Assembly: GCF_907163135.1 (NCBI RefSeq)
Contig: NZ_CAJQUA010000001.1
Location: 759,001 to 823,000 of the forward strand
Source: Brachymonas denitrificans
GTDB taxonomy: Bacteria > Pseudomonadota > Gammaproteobacteria > Burkholderiales > Burkholderiaceae_C
DNA: 64,000 bases
Reading direction: 5' to 3'
The position numbers were made by a program, and so were the translations under genes. This document shows, one piece after another, positions 41,873-51,411 of the stretch. Within the stretch, counting starts at the first letter, position 1; each line of letters starts with the position of its first letter. Below the pieces are notes generated by a model that saw only the letters and a program-made list of their open reading frames with translations, had not been told where the DNA came from and did not search any database.

Positions 41873-41975
41873 AGAACATCAATTATATGCTGATTTTTGA
41901 GGTTTTGAAAAGATGCAGAAAATTTTCTGCAGCAGCGTTCGGGCAGGGCGCCAGACGCCTCCAGCTCGCCCAGCT

Positions 41976-42443
41976 TCAAGCCAGAAACGACAGGATCGCC
42001 TCCAGCTCACGGCGCAGGCTGGCCACATCCGCAATCGGTTCAGACCCGGTGTTCGCCGGGATGCCATCGCCCCCAGCCACTCCTGCGGCGTCAATCGCAG
42101 CAGCCCCGGCCGCCACACCGGCAACTGCAGCCCCATTCGTTCCATTCACCTCGGCCGCAGCAGAAGCCGCCGCCTTGCCCTTGCTCATCTCCAGCTGATG
42201 CCGCGCGCCGCTGATGGTGAAACCCTGCTCATACAGAAGATCGCGGATGCGGCGCACCATCAGCACCTCGTGGTGCTGGTAGTAGCGGCGGTTGCCGCGG
42301 CGCTTCATGGGGTTGAGCTGGGTAAATTCCTGCTCCCAGTAACGCAGCACATGCGGCTTGACACCGCAGAGTTCTGCGACTTCGCCGATGGTGAAGTAGC
42401 GTTTGGCAGGAATGGCGGGAAGATTCGGAGTGAGGGTGCTCAT
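41976..42443 (-). CDS. MerR-family transcriptional regulator
   Basis: A 155-residue regulator with an N-terminal MerR winged helix (YFTIGEVAELCGVKPHVLRYWEQEF, about 16-40, with RRGNRRYYQHHEV as the wing). The C-terminal half is an Ala/Gly-rich, low-complexity tail (about 85-135) and a short coiled end, with no metal-binding cysteines, so the effector is unknown. Genes of this type commonly follow ihfA. The start MSTLTPNLPA was preferred; an upstream frame extension is possible. Confidence 0.85.
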   Translation of the reverse strand: MSTLTPNLPAIPAKRYFTIGEVAELCGVKPHVLRYWEQEFTQLNPMKRRGNRRYYQHHEVLMVRRIRDLLYEQGFTISGARHQLEMSKGKAAASAAAEVNGTNGAAVAGVAAGAAAIDAAGVAGGDGIPANTGSEPIADVASLRRELEAILSFLA

Positions 42444-42747
42444 GGCAACAACAATGCACGCAGCAAGCAAGGCGCTGCAAACCGATAGCATAGCCTAAAG
42501 TTGCGCCTGTTTGTGAAGGTAGGGTTTCAAAAAGTCCGCTTAGAGGATGATTCTGCAGGGATTTTTCAAAAAGACTGACGATGCAAGTCACCAGCGTGCA
42601 GTGCACGCATCAGCGCCTCCTCACTTCCCCATACTTCAAGTAATTCCTGAACTCACCCCGCATACACGCCTGGAGCTAGTTGAGAAAATACATGAAAAAA
42701 GGACCGCAACCGCGGCCCCTGAAAGAGAAATTTCCATTAACGGAAAA
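42444..42747. other. merR-ihfA intergenic region
   Basis: This 304-base gap holds the ihfA terminator near its right end (42695-42721) and presumably the merR promoter. No small gene or RNA was recognised in the rest. Confidence 0.5.
42695..42721 (-). terminator. probable terminator of ihfA
   Basis: On the minus strand AGGGGCCGC-GGTT-GCGGTCCT forms an imperfect stem, followed by six T, 27 bases after the ihfA stop codon. Confidence 0.7.
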
Positions 42748-43083
42748 TTATTCCTCGTCGCCAGCCCCTTCATCGCCCTGCACAATCGCCTTGAGCTTGT
42801 GGCTGGCATGAAAAGTCACCACCCGGCGTGCCTCGATCGAGATCAGCTCGCCCGTGCGCGGGTTGCGTCCCGGCCGTGGCGATTTGGCGCGCAGCTGGAA
42901 GTTGCCAAAGCCGGAGATTTTCACGTCATTGCCCTTGACCAGTTCCTGCGCGATCAGGTCGAAAAAGGCGTCGACCATGTCCTTGGCCTCGCGCTTGTTC
43001 AGGCCGATGTTGTCGAACAGCTTTTCGGCCAGCTGGGCCTTGGTCAGCGTCGGGGTTTCGAGGGAGTCGAGTGCGATTTCCAT
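42748..43083 (-). CDS. ihfA: integration host factor alpha subunit
   Basis: IhfA (111 residues) pairs with IhfB to bend DNA at specific sites. The DNABII fold is complete: [30 protein letters not shown] at 12-41, [20 protein letters not shown] in the arm region near 62-80, and [17 protein letters not shown] at the end. An acidic tail (GDEGAGDEE) is longer than in E. coli. It follows pheT on the same strand after 49 bases. Confidence 0.95.
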   Translation of the reverse strand: MEIALDSLETPTLTKAQLAEKLFDNIGLNKREAKDMVDAFFDLIAQELVKGNDVKISGFGNFQLRAKSPRPGRNPRTGELISIEARRVVTFHASHKLKAIVQGDEGAGDEE

Positions 43084-43132
43084 GACAGTCGTTTGATTCA
43101 GTTCCGGTGATTCTCGCAGAAATTACGCCAAC

Positions 43133-45559
43133 TTAGCCGCGCAGGCGGGCGCCGACGCTGCTTGCGAGTTGCTGCAGCACCGCCTGGCGCGCGCTTTCCA
43201 GCGATTCGTCGGTATGCGCGGCCGCCTCGTTCAGGAACTGCAGGCGGATCGCCACGCTCTTTTCGCCGGCGGCCAGCCAGTCGGCCTGGCTGTTCTTGCC
43301 GGCGCGGAACACGTCGAACACCACGGCGCTGCGCAACGTGCCGTTTGTGGGCGCCGCCATGGCGGCAGCCACCAGCGCGTCGTGCGTCACCGATTCCTTC
43401 ACGATCACGGCAATGTCGCGCTCGGCGGCCTGGTACTTGGAGACGGACGCAAACTTCGGCAGCGGGCGCTGCAGCACGGCATCCCAGTCCAGCTCGAACA
43501 CCACCGGCGCCTGCGGCAGATCATAGGCCTGGCGCCAGCGCGGATGCAGCTCGCCGACAAAGCCGATCGCCTTGCCATCGACCAGCACGCGTGCGCAACG
43601 GCCCGGATGCAGGGCAGGGTGCTCGGCCGGCTCGAAGGTGGCGCGCAGCGGAGCCAGCAGCGCTTCCACATCGCCCTTCACATCGTAGAAATCGACCGCG
43701 CTGTCCTTGCTGCTCCACTGCAGCGCCTGCACCGGCCCGTAAGCCATGCCGGCCACGCGCGTGGGCTGGGCAAAGCCGGCCACGCTGCTGTCGCTCTCCA
43801 CCACAGAGTCGTCACGCAGGAACACCGCGCCCACCTCGAACACCCGCACGCGGCTGGCCTTGCGGTCCAGATTGAACTTCACCACGTTCAGCAGCGAACC
43901 GATCAGCGAGGAGCGCATCACGCTCATCTGGCTGGCGATCGGGTTCATCAGCCTGATCGGGTTGGCGTTGCCCGCCAGCTCGTTCTCCCAGCGTTCTTCC
44001 ACGAAGCTGTAGTTGATGGTTTCCTGATAGCCCAGGCCGGCCAGTTGGCGGCGCACGGCATAGGGGTTGCGCTCGGTCTCGCGGCGCAATTTGGGCGTGA
44101 TGGGCGCCTGCGGCGGCGTGGTCGGCAGCTTCTCGTAGCCGATCACGCGGATCACTTCCTCGATCAGGTCCTCTTCCAGTTGCAGGTCGAAGCGGTAGGT
44201 CGGCGGCGTGACGGTGATCACGCCATTCTGAGCCGTGGCCGGCAGGCCCAGACCGCGCAGGGCGTTCAGGCACTGCTCCTCGGTCACCGGCATGCCGATC
44301 ACCTTGCAGGCGCGTTCCACGCGCAGCGTCACCGGTTGCGGCTGCGGCATATTGGGCTGCACATCGCTGGCCGGGCCGGCCTGGCCGCCACAGATCTCCA
44401 GAATGAGCTGGCTGATGCGCTCTACCACCTGTGCGGTGCGCGCCGGATCGACGCCGCGCTCGTAGCGGTGGCCGGCATCGGTGCTGAAGTTGTAGCGGCG
44501 CGAGCGGCCGGCAATCGCCTTGGGCCACCAGAAGGCGACCTCCACGTACACGTTCTTGGTGTCGTCGCTCACCGAAGTGGCATCGCCGCCCATGATGCCG
44601 GCCAGCGATTCGACTTCCTTGGTATCGGCGATCACCCCGACCGTCTCGTCCAGGGTCACGGTGTTGCCGTTGAGCAGCTTGAGCTGTTCGCCGGGCTTGC
44701 CCCAGCGCACCTGCAGCTGGGAACCGGCAATCTTGTCGGCATCGAAGATGTGCGAGGGCTGGCCCAGCTCGAACATCACGTAGTTGGAGATGTCCACCAG
44801 CGCCGAGACGCTGCGCTGGCCGCAACGCGCCAGGCGATCCACCATCCAGGCAGGCGTCTGGGCATCGGTATTCACGCCGGTGATCACGCGGCCGCTGAAG
44901 CGCCCGCACAGATCCGGCGCCTGCACTTCCACCTTCACCTGCTCGCTGGCGGTGACCGGTACCTGCGCTTCGGGCAGAGCCTGCAGCGGCGCGCCGGTCA
45001 GGGCAGACACTTCGCGCGCCACGCCATACACGCTCAGGCAGTGCGCCAGGTTGGGCGTGAGCTTGAGCGTGAACAGGGTGTCGTCCAGATCCAGATGCTC
45101 GCGGATGTTCTGGCCGACCGGGGCATCAGCCGCCAGTTCCAGCAGGCCGCCGTGGTCTTCCGACAGGCCCAGTTCGCGTGCCGAGCACAGCATGCCGTAG
45201 CTCTCCACACCACGCAGTTTGCCCACCTTGATCTTGAACGGCTTGCCATCCTCGCCCGGAGGCAGCTCGGCGCCAACCAGCGCGCAGGGCACGCGGATGC
45301 CGACGCGGGCATTGGGCGCACCGCAGACGATTGGCAGCAGCTCCGGCTGACCTACATCCACCTTGCACACGCGCAGGCGGTCGGCGTCGGGATGCTGCTC
45401 GGCCTCCTTGATCTCGCCCACCACGATGGAGGAGAAGGGCGGAGCGACGGGCGACAGCTCTTCCACTTCCAGGCCGGCCATGGTCAGGGTATCGGCCAGT
45501 TGCTGGGTGGTGAGCGAAGGATTGCAGAAACTGCGGAGCCAGGATTCGGGAAATTGCAT
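43133..45559 (-). CDS. pheT: phenylalanine--tRNA ligase beta subunit
   Basis: PheT (808 residues) is the large subunit of the alpha2-beta2 phenylalanyl-tRNA synthetase. The N-terminus MQFPESWLRSFCNPSL, a tRNA-binding EMAP-like domain (VVGEIKEAEQHPDADRLRVCKVDVG, about 46-70), the B3/B4 editing region, B5 (YRFDLQLEEDLIEEVIRVIGYEKLP) and the C-terminal ferredoxin-fold anticodon-binding domain (FASVSKYQAAERDIAVIV) are all seen. Length is normal. Confidence 0.97.
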   Translation of the reverse strand: MQFPESWLRSFCNPSLTTQQLADTLTMAGLEVEELSPVAPPFSSIVVGEIKEAEQHPDADRLRVCKVDVGQPELLPIVCGAPNARVGIRVPCALVGAELPPGEDGKPFKIKVGKLRGVESYGMLCSARELGLSEDHGGLLELAADAPVGQNIREHLDLDDTLFTLKLTPNLAHCLSVYGVAREVSALTGAPLQALPEAQVPVTASEQVKVEVQAPDLCGRFSGRVITGVNTDAQTPAWMVDRLARCGQRSVSALVDISNYVMFELGQPSHIFDADKIAGSQLQVRWGKPGEQLKLLNGNTVTLDETVGVIADTKEVESLAGIMGGDATSVSDDTKNVYVEVAFWWPKAIAGRSRRYNFSTDAGHRYERGVDPARTAQVVERISQLILEICGGQAGPASDVQPNMPQPQPVTLRVERACKVIGMPVTEEQCLNALRGLGLPATAQNGVITVTPPTYRFDLQLEEDLIEEVIRVIGYEKLPTTPPQAPITPKLRRETERNPYAVRRQLAGLGYQETINYSFVEERWENELAGNANPIRLMNPIASQMSVMRSSLIGSLLNVVKFNLDRKASRVRVFEVGAVFLRDDSVVESDSSVAGFAQPTRVAGMAYGPVQALQWSSKDSAVDFYDVKGDVEALLAPLRATFEPAEHPALHPGRCARVLVDGKAIGFVGELHPRWRQAYDLPQAPVVFELDWDAVLQRPLPKFASVSKYQAAERDIAVIVKESVTHDALVAAAMAAPTNGTLRSAVVFDVFRAGKNSQADWLAAGEKSVAIRLQFLNEAAAHTDESLESARQAVLQQLASSVGARLRG

Positions 45560-45634
45560 GATGCTCTCGGAAAATGCGGGGACGGTCGGACAACGGGGCT
45601 TGGCAGGGCGGCGCCCACGGGCGCCGGCAGCCGA

Positions 45635-46687
45635 TCAGCGGAACTGGCTGAGGAAGCGCACGTCGCCGTCGAAGAACAGGCGCAGGTCGTTCACGCCATA
45701 ACGCAGCATGGTGAAACGGTCCAGGCCCATGCCGAAGGCAAAGCCGATGTACTGCTCGGGGTCCAGCCCCATGTTGCGCACCACGTTGGGATGCGTCTGG
45801 CCGCTGCCGGCCACTTCCAGCCATTTGCCGGCCAGCGGGCCGCTCTGGAACTGGATGTCGATTTCGGCGCTCGGCTCGGTGAACGGAAAGAAGCTCGGGC
45901 GGAAGCGCAGCACCAGGTCATCGCTCTCGAAGAAGGTGCGGCAGAAGTCGGTAAACACCACCTTCAGGTCCTTGAAGCTGATGTTCTGGCCGATCCACAG
46001 GCCTTCGCACTGGTGGAACATGGGCGAGTGCGTCGCATCGCTGTCCACGCGGTAGGTGCGGCCCGGGGCGATGACGCGGATCTCGGGCATGGTCTGGCCG
46101 GCATCGATCAGGCCGCGGTGACGCTTCACGTGCTGCACCGCATGGCGGATCTGCATCGGGCTGGTGTGCGTGCGCAGCAGGTTGGGAGCCTTCTCGCTGC
46201 CGCCTTCCACATAGAAGGTGTCGTGCATGGAGCGCGCCGGATGGTCTTCGGGCGTGTTCAGCGCGGTGAAGTTGAACCAGTCGGACTCGATCTCGGGGCC
46301 GCGTGCCACTTCAAAGCCCATGGAACCGAAGATCGACTCGATGCGCTCCAGCGTGAGCGTGACCGGGTGCAGACCGCCAGCGCCGCGCGTGCGGCCGGGC
46401 AGCGTTACATCCAGCGCCTCGGCCTGCAGCTGCGCCTGCAGCTCGGCTTCGGCCAGCGCGTTGCGGCGCGCCGTCAGCGCAGCCTCGATCGCCTGCTTGG
46501 CCTGGTTGATGGCGGCGCCGCGGGTCTTCTTTTCTTCCACCGACAGCTTGGCCATGCCCTTCATCAGCTCGGTGATCTGGCCGGCCTTGCCCAGGAAGCG
46601 CGCCTTGGCGTTTTCCAGGTCGTTCGGGGTGGCGGCTTCGGCAAAACTCTGCTGCGCGCTGGCAACAATGGCGTCCAGGTCGTTCAT
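45635..46687 (-). CDS. pheS: phenylalanine--tRNA ligase alpha subunit
   Basis: PheS (350 residues) is the catalytic subunit. After an N-terminal coiled coil (1-85), class II motif 2 lies near 200-215 ([22 protein letters not shown], read in parts) and motif 3 near 315-330 ([19 protein letters not shown]). The start [15 protein letters not shown] was chosen from homology; the open frame extends 115 codons further. It lies after the rplT terminator, so it likely has its own promoter in 46688-46870. Confidence 0.96.
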   Translation of the reverse strand: MNDLDAIVASAQQSFAEAATPNDLENAKARFLGKAGQITELMKGMAKLSVEEKKTRGAAINQAKQAIEAALTARRNALAEAELQAQLQAEALDVTLPGRTRGAGGLHPVTLTLERIESIFGSMGFEVARGPEIESDWFNFTALNTPEDHPARSMHDTFYVEGGSEKAPNLLRTHTSPMQIRHAVQHVKRHRGLIDAGQTMPEIRVIAPGRTYRVDSDATHSPMFHQCEGLWIGQNISFKDLKVVFTDFCRTFFESDDLVLRFRPSFFPFTEPSAEIDIQFQSGPLAGKWLEVAGSGQTHPNVVRNMGLDPEQYIGFAFGMGLDRFTMLRYGVNDLRLFFDGDVRFLSQFR

Positions 46688-46870
46688 GGTGGCAATCAGG
46701 AGAAAAAAGGGCGCTGGCAGGCGTCGGGCATCTGCCGGCGGTTCAACAACAAGGGGCGGACAGCAGCGCTGTCGCCCCACCGGCAGACCGGGCTGCCGGA
46801 TCAGGGAGGCATGCGTCAGCACGGCAACCGGGGAGGGCGCTGCACTGGCGGATGCCATCCGGACAAGTCT

Positions 46871-46908
46871 AAAGAAAAAGGGCTGGCACTTTGCAGAACC
46901 AGCCCTTG
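46871..46908 (-). terminator. intrinsic terminator of the rplT operon
   Basis: AAGGGCTGG pairs with CCAGCCCTT and is followed by TTTCTTT on the minus strand, 66 bases past the rplT stop. It separates the ribosomal operon from pheST. Confidence 0.9.
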
Positions 46909-46973
46909 TTTCTTGGCTCGGAACCCTGTTGGTCGTGTTGAGGCAACAGTGACTGGCAGGGTTCCTCGTGCAA

Positions 46974-47333
46974 TCAGGCGGCCAGCTTGGCTTTGACCTG
47001 GTTGACGATGGCTGCGAAAGCGGCTTCGTCATGCACGGCGATGTCGGCCAGCACCTTGCGGTCCAGACCGATGGCAGCCTTGTTCAGACCATTGATGAAC
47101 TGGCTGTAAGTCAGGCCATTGGCACGGGCTGCGGCGTTGATACGCGCGATCCACAGCTGGCGGAACACGCGCTTCTTGGTACGGCGGTCACGGTAGGCAT
47201 ACTGGCCAGCCTTCATGACGGCCTGTTTGGCTACGCGGTAGACGTTACCACGACGACCACGGAAACCTTTTGCAAGGGCGAGAACTTTCTTGTGACGGGC
47301 ACGTGCCGTTACACCACGTTTGACGCGAGGCAT
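46974..47333 (-). CDS. rplT: 50S ribosomal protein L20
   Basis: L20 (119 residues) is an early assembly protein of the large subunit; in other bacteria it represses its own operon by binding the message. The family sequence runs intact from [18 protein letters not shown] to [10 protein letters not shown]. It follows rpmI after 26 bases. Confidence 0.98.
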   Translation of the reverse strand: MPRVKRGVTARARHKKVLALAKGFRGRRGNVYRVAKQAVMKAGQYAYRDRRTKKRVFRQLWIARINAAARANGLTYSQFINGLNKAAIGLDRKVLADIAVHDEAAFAAIVNQVKAKLAA

Positions 47334-47359
47334 TATCTATCTCCTTGTTCGTCGGTTGA

Positions 47360-47563
47360 TTACAGGCCTTGCTTGGGCAGCATCTGTGCCATGTGACCCA
47401 TGTTGGTCTCATGCACGTTCACTGCACCGCGCAGGTGGCGCTTGTTCTTGGTGGTTTTCTTGGTCAGGATGTGGCGCTTGAAAGCCTGGCCACGCTTGAC
47501 GCTGCCACCGGGACGAACGCGGAAACGTTTTTTCGCGCTGCTCTTGGTCTTCATCTTGGGCAT
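47360..47563 (-). CDS. rpmI: 50S ribosomal protein L35
   Basis: L35 (67 residues), with the basic N-terminus [20 protein letters not shown] and a normal length. The start has GGAG about 7 bases upstream. The upstream 24 open codons are leader and not part of the protein. It sits between infC and rplT, as is standard. Confidence 0.97.
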   Translation of the reverse strand: MPKMKTKSSAKKRFRVRPGGSVKRGQAFKRHILTKKTTKNKRHLRGAVNVHETNMGHMAQMLPKQGL

Positions 47564-47594
47564 TGGAATGCTCCTATTTGTTGTGCTCGTGAGG

Positions 47595-47697
47595 CGGAAT
47601 GCCACCTTGGCATCCTCTTGCTGGCCCCGAGCCACTTGTTGTGCCCCGGCACGAATGCCCGGGCAGTGCTGAAGGCAGGGCGCTTGCGCGTCCTGCC
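47595..47697 (-). promoter_or_regulatory. structured spacer between infC and rpmI
   Basis: The 153-base spacer folds into at least two strong hairpins on the minus-strand RNA. One is GGCAGG-ACGCGC-AA-GCGC-CCTGCC (47674-47697, one bulge); the other is GGATGCCA-AGG-TGGCATTCC (47596-47615), just before the rpmI ribosome-binding site. It may be an L20-binding autoregulatory region. Confidence 0.5.
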
Positions 47698-47716
47698 CTC
47701 GAACCTCTTGCAGAAT

Positions 47717-48313
47717 TTACTGCTTGGCTTCTTCAGCCGGTGCAGCCGGCTTGGCTGTGGCAGTCGGCTTCTTGCGGCCGGGGGCGATCATCATGATCAT
47801 CTGGCGGCCTTCCAGCTTGGGGAAGGACTCGACCGTGATGGCATCACCCAGTTCGTCGCGGATGCGCTGGAGCAGGGCCATGCCGATCTCCTGGTGCGTG
47901 ATCTCGCGGCCGCGGAAACGGAGCGTGATTTTACACTTGTCGCCGTCTTCCAGGAAGCGGCGGATGTTGCGCATCTTGATGTTGTAATCGCCGTCGTCGG
48001 TGCCGGGGCGGAACTTGATTTCCTTGACCTCGATGACCTTCTGCTTGGCCTTGGCCTCGGCTGCCTTCTTCTGCTCCTGGTACTTGAACTTGCCGTAGTC
48101 CATCAGGCGGCAGACCGGGGGATTGGCCATGGCGGCAATCTCGACCAGATCCACGTCCAGGTCACCGGCCATGCGCAGGGCTTCCTGGATGCTGACGATG
48201 CCCAGCGGCTCGTTGTCGGGGCCCGACAGACGTACTTCGGGGGCATTGATTTCACGGTTCAGGCGATGCTTGCGCTCTTCACGGTGACGGCGATCACGGT
48301 ATTCGGTAGCTAT
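47717..48313 (-). CDS. infC: translation initiation factor IF-3
   Basis: IF-3 (198 residues) controls start-codon selection and subunit dissociation. No ATG, GTG or TTG fits the N-terminus; homology extends upstream of the first ATG (48172) through [24 protein letters not shown] to [12 protein letters not shown]. An AUA codon at 48313-48311, preceded by AAAGGAT 8 bases away, is the only sensible start. Rare starts on infC are known (AUU in E. coli) and give autoregulation by IF-3. The C-terminus has an Ala/Pro-rich tail. It follows thrS after 82 bases. Confidence 0.93.
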   Translation of the reverse strand: MATEYRDRRHREERKHRLNREINAPEVRLSGPDNEPLGIVSIQEALRMAGDLDVDLVEIAAMANPPVCRLMDYGKFKYQEQKKAAEAKAKQKVIEVKEIKFRPGTDDGDYNIKMRNIRRFLEDGDKCKITLRFRGREITHQEIGMALLQRIRDELGDAITVESFPKLEGRQMIMMIAPGRKKPTATAKPAAPAEEAKQ

Positions 48314-48395
48314 GGTAAATATCCTTTCAACGTTGTCTCAGTACGCCAGAAAGGCGGCTGGCCTTTCACTCGGGTGAAAAACCGCCGCCAAGTGC

Positions 48396-50327
48396 TCAAG
48401 CCTGCTCCGGTGTGGAAACGGCGGATTTGCGGGCGATGTCGTCCTGCAGCAGCTTGGCGAAGCTCTCGACCGACATCACGCCCAGATCCTGATTGCCTCT
48501 GGCGCGTACCGCCACGTTGCCATTTTCCTTTTCCTTGTCGCCGACGACGAGGATGTACGGCAGCTTTTGCGTGGCGTGACTGCGTATTTTATAGGTAATC
48601 TTGTCATTGTGCAGGTCTGTGATGACCCTAACACCTTGATTTCGCAGCATCCGAGCCACGTTTTGGGCATATTCGGCCTGTGCGTCGGTGATATTGAGCA
48701 CCGCCACCTGCACCGGAGCGAGCCAGGCGGGCAGGGCGCCCGCATATTGTTCGATCAGGATACCGATGAAACGTTCCAGGCTGCCGACGATGGCGCGGTG
48801 CAGCATCACCGGGCGATGGCGGTTGCCGTCCTCACCCACGAACTCGGCATCCAGCCGCTCCGGCATGGAGAAATCGACCTGGATGGTGCCGCACTGCCAT
48901 TCACGGCCGATGGCGTCCTTGAGGGTGTATTCGATCTTGGGGCCATAGAAGGCGCCGTCGCCGGGAGAAATCACGTACTCGCAGCCGGAGGCGCGCAGGC
49001 TTTCCATCAGCGCGTGCTCGGCCTTGTCCCAGACCTCGTCCGAGCCGATGCGCTGTTCGGGGCGGGTGGACACCTTGTAGATGATGTTGGTGAAGCCGAA
49101 GTCGGCATAGACCTTCTGCAGCAGGCTGGTGAAAGCGCTGCATTCGGACAGGATCTGGTCTTCGGTACAGAAGATGTGGCCGTCGTCCTGCGTGAAGGCG
49201 CGCACGCGCATGATGCCGTGCAGGCCGCCGCTGGGTTCGTTGCGGTGGCACTGGCCGAATTCGCCGTAACGCAGCGGCAGGTCACGGTAGCTGCGCACGC
49301 CCTGCTTGTAGATCAGGATGTGGCCCGGGCAGTTCATGGGCTTCAGGGCATAGTCGCGCTTTTCACTCTCGGTGGTGAACATGTTCTCGCGGTACTTGTC
49401 CCAGTGGCCGGTCTTTTCCCACAGGCCCTTGTCGAGCAGCTGCGGGCCTTTCACTTCCTGGTAGCCGTTGTCGCGGTAGACGTTGCGCATGTACTGCTCC
49501 ACCTGCTGCCAGATGCTCCAGCCCTTGGGGTGCCAGAACACGGTGCCGGGGGAGTGCTCGTCGATGTGGAACAGGTCCAGTTCGCGCGCCAGTTTGCGGT
49601 GGTCGCGTTTCTCGGCTTCTTCCAGCATGTGCAGATAGGCTTTGAGCTCATCCTTGCTGGCCCACGCGGTGCCGTAGATGCGCTGCAGCATCTCGTTCTT
49701 GCTGTCGCCGCGCCAGTAGGCACCGGCCACCTTCATCAGCTTGAAGTGCTTGAGCTTGCCAGTGCTGGGCACGTGCGGGCCGCGGCACAGGTCCTCGAAG
49801 GCGCCTTCGCGGTAGAGCGACACATCCTCGTTGCTCGGGATGCTGGCGATGATCTCGGCCTTGTAGTTCTCGCCCAGGCCCTTGAAGTAGGCCACGGCCT
49901 CGTCGCGCGGCAGCACGCGGCGCACCACCGGCTCGTCCTTGTTGGACAGCTCGGTCATCTTCTTCTCGATGGCGGCCAGGTCTTCCGGCGTAAACGGGCG
50001 CTTGTAGCTGAAGTCGTAGTAGAAGCCGTTGTCGATCACCGGACCGATGGTGACCTGGGCGTCGGGGAACAGTTCCTTGACGGCATAGGCCAGCAGGTGG
50101 GCGGTGGAGTGGCGGATCAGCTCCAGACCGTCGGCATCCTTGGCGGTGATGATGGCTAGCGGCGCATCCTGCTCGATCAGGTAGCTGGTGTCGACCAGCT
50201 TGCCGTCCACCTTGCCGCCGAGGGCGGCCTTGGCCAGACCGCTGCCGATGCTGGCGGCCACGTCGGCCACGGTCACGGCCTGTTCAAAACTGCGTTGCGA
50301 GCCGTCGGGGAGAGTGATGGTAATCAT
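48396..50327 (-). CDS. thrS: threonine--tRNA ligase
   Basis: ThrS (643 residues) has the TGS domain ([28 protein letters not shown]), the editing domain with [19 protein letters not shown] near 74-92, the class II catalytic core (motif 2 FRHEPSGG-type region read as [28 protein letters not shown]) and the C-terminal anticodon-binding domain. The N-terminus is canonical. The ATG lacks an obvious Shine-Dalgarno sequence (TCTCCTTTTTCCGCAGCACC precedes it), which is unusual in this window. It heads the thrS-infC-rpmI-rplT operon. Confidence 0.96.
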   Translation of the reverse strand: MITITLPDGSQRSFEQAVTVADVAASIGSGLAKAALGGKVDGKLVDTSYLIEQDAPLAIITAKDADGLELIRHSTAHLLAYAVKELFPDAQVTIGPVIDNGFYYDFSYKRPFTPEDLAAIEKKMTELSNKDEPVVRRVLPRDEAVAYFKGLGENYKAEIIASIPSNEDVSLYREGAFEDLCRGPHVPSTGKLKHFKLMKVAGAYWRGDSKNEMLQRIYGTAWASKDELKAYLHMLEEAEKRDHRKLARELDLFHIDEHSPGTVFWHPKGWSIWQQVEQYMRNVYRDNGYQEVKGPQLLDKGLWEKTGHWDKYRENMFTTESEKRDYALKPMNCPGHILIYKQGVRSYRDLPLRYGEFGQCHRNEPSGGLHGIMRVRAFTQDDGHIFCTEDQILSECSAFTSLLQKVYADFGFTNIIYKVSTRPEQRIGSDEVWDKAEHALMESLRASGCEYVISPGDGAFYGPKIEYTLKDAIGREWQCGTIQVDFSMPERLDAEFVGEDGNRHRPVMLHRAIVGSLERFIGILIEQYAGALPAWLAPVQVAVLNITDAQAEYAQNVARMLRNQGVRVITDLHNDKITYKIRSHATQKLPYILVVGDKEKENGNVAVRARGNQDLGVMSVESFAKLLQDDIARKSAVSTPEQA

Positions 50328-50351
50328 GGTGCTGCGGAAAAAGGAGACAAC

Positions 50352-50378
50352 AAAAAAGCGCGGACAGTGCCGCGCTTT
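50352..50378 (-). promoter_or_regulatory. terminator-like hairpin in the thrS leader (candidate attenuator)
   Basis: AAAGCGCGG pairs perfectly with CCGCGCTTT around CACTGT and is followed by TTTTTTG on the minus strand, only 24 bases before the thrS start codon. It has every feature of an intrinsic terminator but lies inside the leader of an essential gene. Confidence 0.7.
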
Positions 50379-50543
50379 GCTCGGAGTGCCTGGAAAGGAT
50401 TCAGGCGGGCGTGCCAGCAAGCAGCGGCCCGACACCTGTGATAAGGGTGCCGGAAAAGGAAGAGGGCGTAGTTCGCGGTGTCATAACCCGTGCTGCCTTT
50501 CTCGCTCTTGGCTGTGTGGTCAATGCATATGCAGTAAAACCCC

Positions 50544-50572
50544 ATTCTAGCGCGTCGCCATGCAGGCGTCAT
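50544..50572 (-). promoter_or_regulatory. probable thrS operon promoter
   Basis: On the minus strand ATGACG and TAGAAT are 17 bases apart. Transcription from about 50537 would give a leader near 210 bases that contains the terminator-like hairpin. Confidence 0.55.
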
Positions 50573-50728
50573 GAAACGGCCGCAATTTACTGATCATGCC
50601 TGTGGACGCAGCGGCACACCTGTGCGGGCAAGCTCCGGTACACTTGGACGATGTCCGGCAGCCGTGTGCTCCCGGCACTGCCCGGCAGCCTGGCTGCCGG
50701 AGGACAAGACAATCTGCAGAGAAATCCT

Positions 50729-51352
50729 ATGGCACATTACGACCCCCCCTTTGAGATTCATGTGCACGGCGAGGTCTCTTTGCATCCCGACGTGAAAGTG
50801 GCCGACGTGCAGGAGGCCCTCAAGCCCCTGTGGCAATATGCCGGCGCCCGCTCGCTGGCCGAAGGCGCCATCAGCCACTACGAGGAAGAACCCGGCCTGC
50901 AGTTCGACCAGCGCCAGCACCTGCTGCGCATGTGCTGGACGGTGCGCGGCGACGAGGACTTCCGCCGCAATGTCGACGACATGTGCATGAACCTGAACGA
51001 GCTTGCCAGCACCGGCGCGCCGATCGAGGTCACTTTCTACGACGCAGAATTCGACGAGGAAGACGAAGAGATGCGCGACGAGGACTCGCGTGACGACTTC
51101 ATGATCGTCTTCGTCGGCCCCACGCCCGCGGCCATCATGCAGGTGCAGCGCGACCTGCTGGTACAGGACGTGATCAGCCTGATGGAGCGCCATTTCGATG
51201 CGTCCGAGCTGACCGGTGTGGTGGGCGAGGTGGACAAGCTGTTCACCCAGCGCTTCGATGCGCTGGTGGAATCGCTCGAGATCGGCAAGCCGCCGCGCGG
51301 CAGCGGCAATGGCGGCCATCGCGGGCGCAACAAGCCGCGGCACCTGCACTGA
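50729..51352 (+). CDS. conserved acidic protein of unknown function
   Basis: A soluble 207-residue protein of no family I can name. It starts MAHYDPPFEIHVHGEVSLHPDVKVADVQEAL-like (read in parts), has an aromatic HYEEEPGLQFDQRQHLLRMCWTVRGDE core, a strongly acidic strand (DAEFDEEDEEMRDEDSRDD, about 111-129), a central IVFVGPTPAAIMQVQRDLLVQD segment and a basic Gly/Arg tail (PPRGSGNGGHRGRNKPRHLH). The pairing of acidic centre and basic tail suggests nucleic acid or protein contacts. It is divergent from thrS. Confidence 0.75.
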   Translation: MAHYDPPFEIHVHGEVSLHPDVKVADVQEALKPLWQYAGARSLAEGAISHYEEEPGLQFDQRQHLLRMCWTVRGDEDFRRNVDDMCMNLNELASTGAPIEVTFYDAEFDEEDEEMRDEDSRDDFMIVFVGPTPAAIMQVQRDLLVQDVISLMERHFDASELTGVVGEVDKLFTQRFDALVESLEIGKPPRGSGNGGHRGRNKPRHLH

Positions 51353-51411
51353 ACGGAACCGTCACGCGAGTCTGGCAGACTGTCGGCTTTTCCATGCTGT
51401 CTGCCTGATTC

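Noticed and set aside
43169-46996. 1275-codon open frame opposite pheT and pheS
   Set aside because: It covers pheT and pheS in antisense and is rich in His, Ala, Gly and Gln without domains; high GC removes stop codons in this frame.
50324-50572. 82-residue minus-strand open frame in the thrS leader
   Set aside because: It has no ribosome-binding site or homology, starts at the promoter -35 and contains the terminator-like hairpin; it is more likely untranslated leader.
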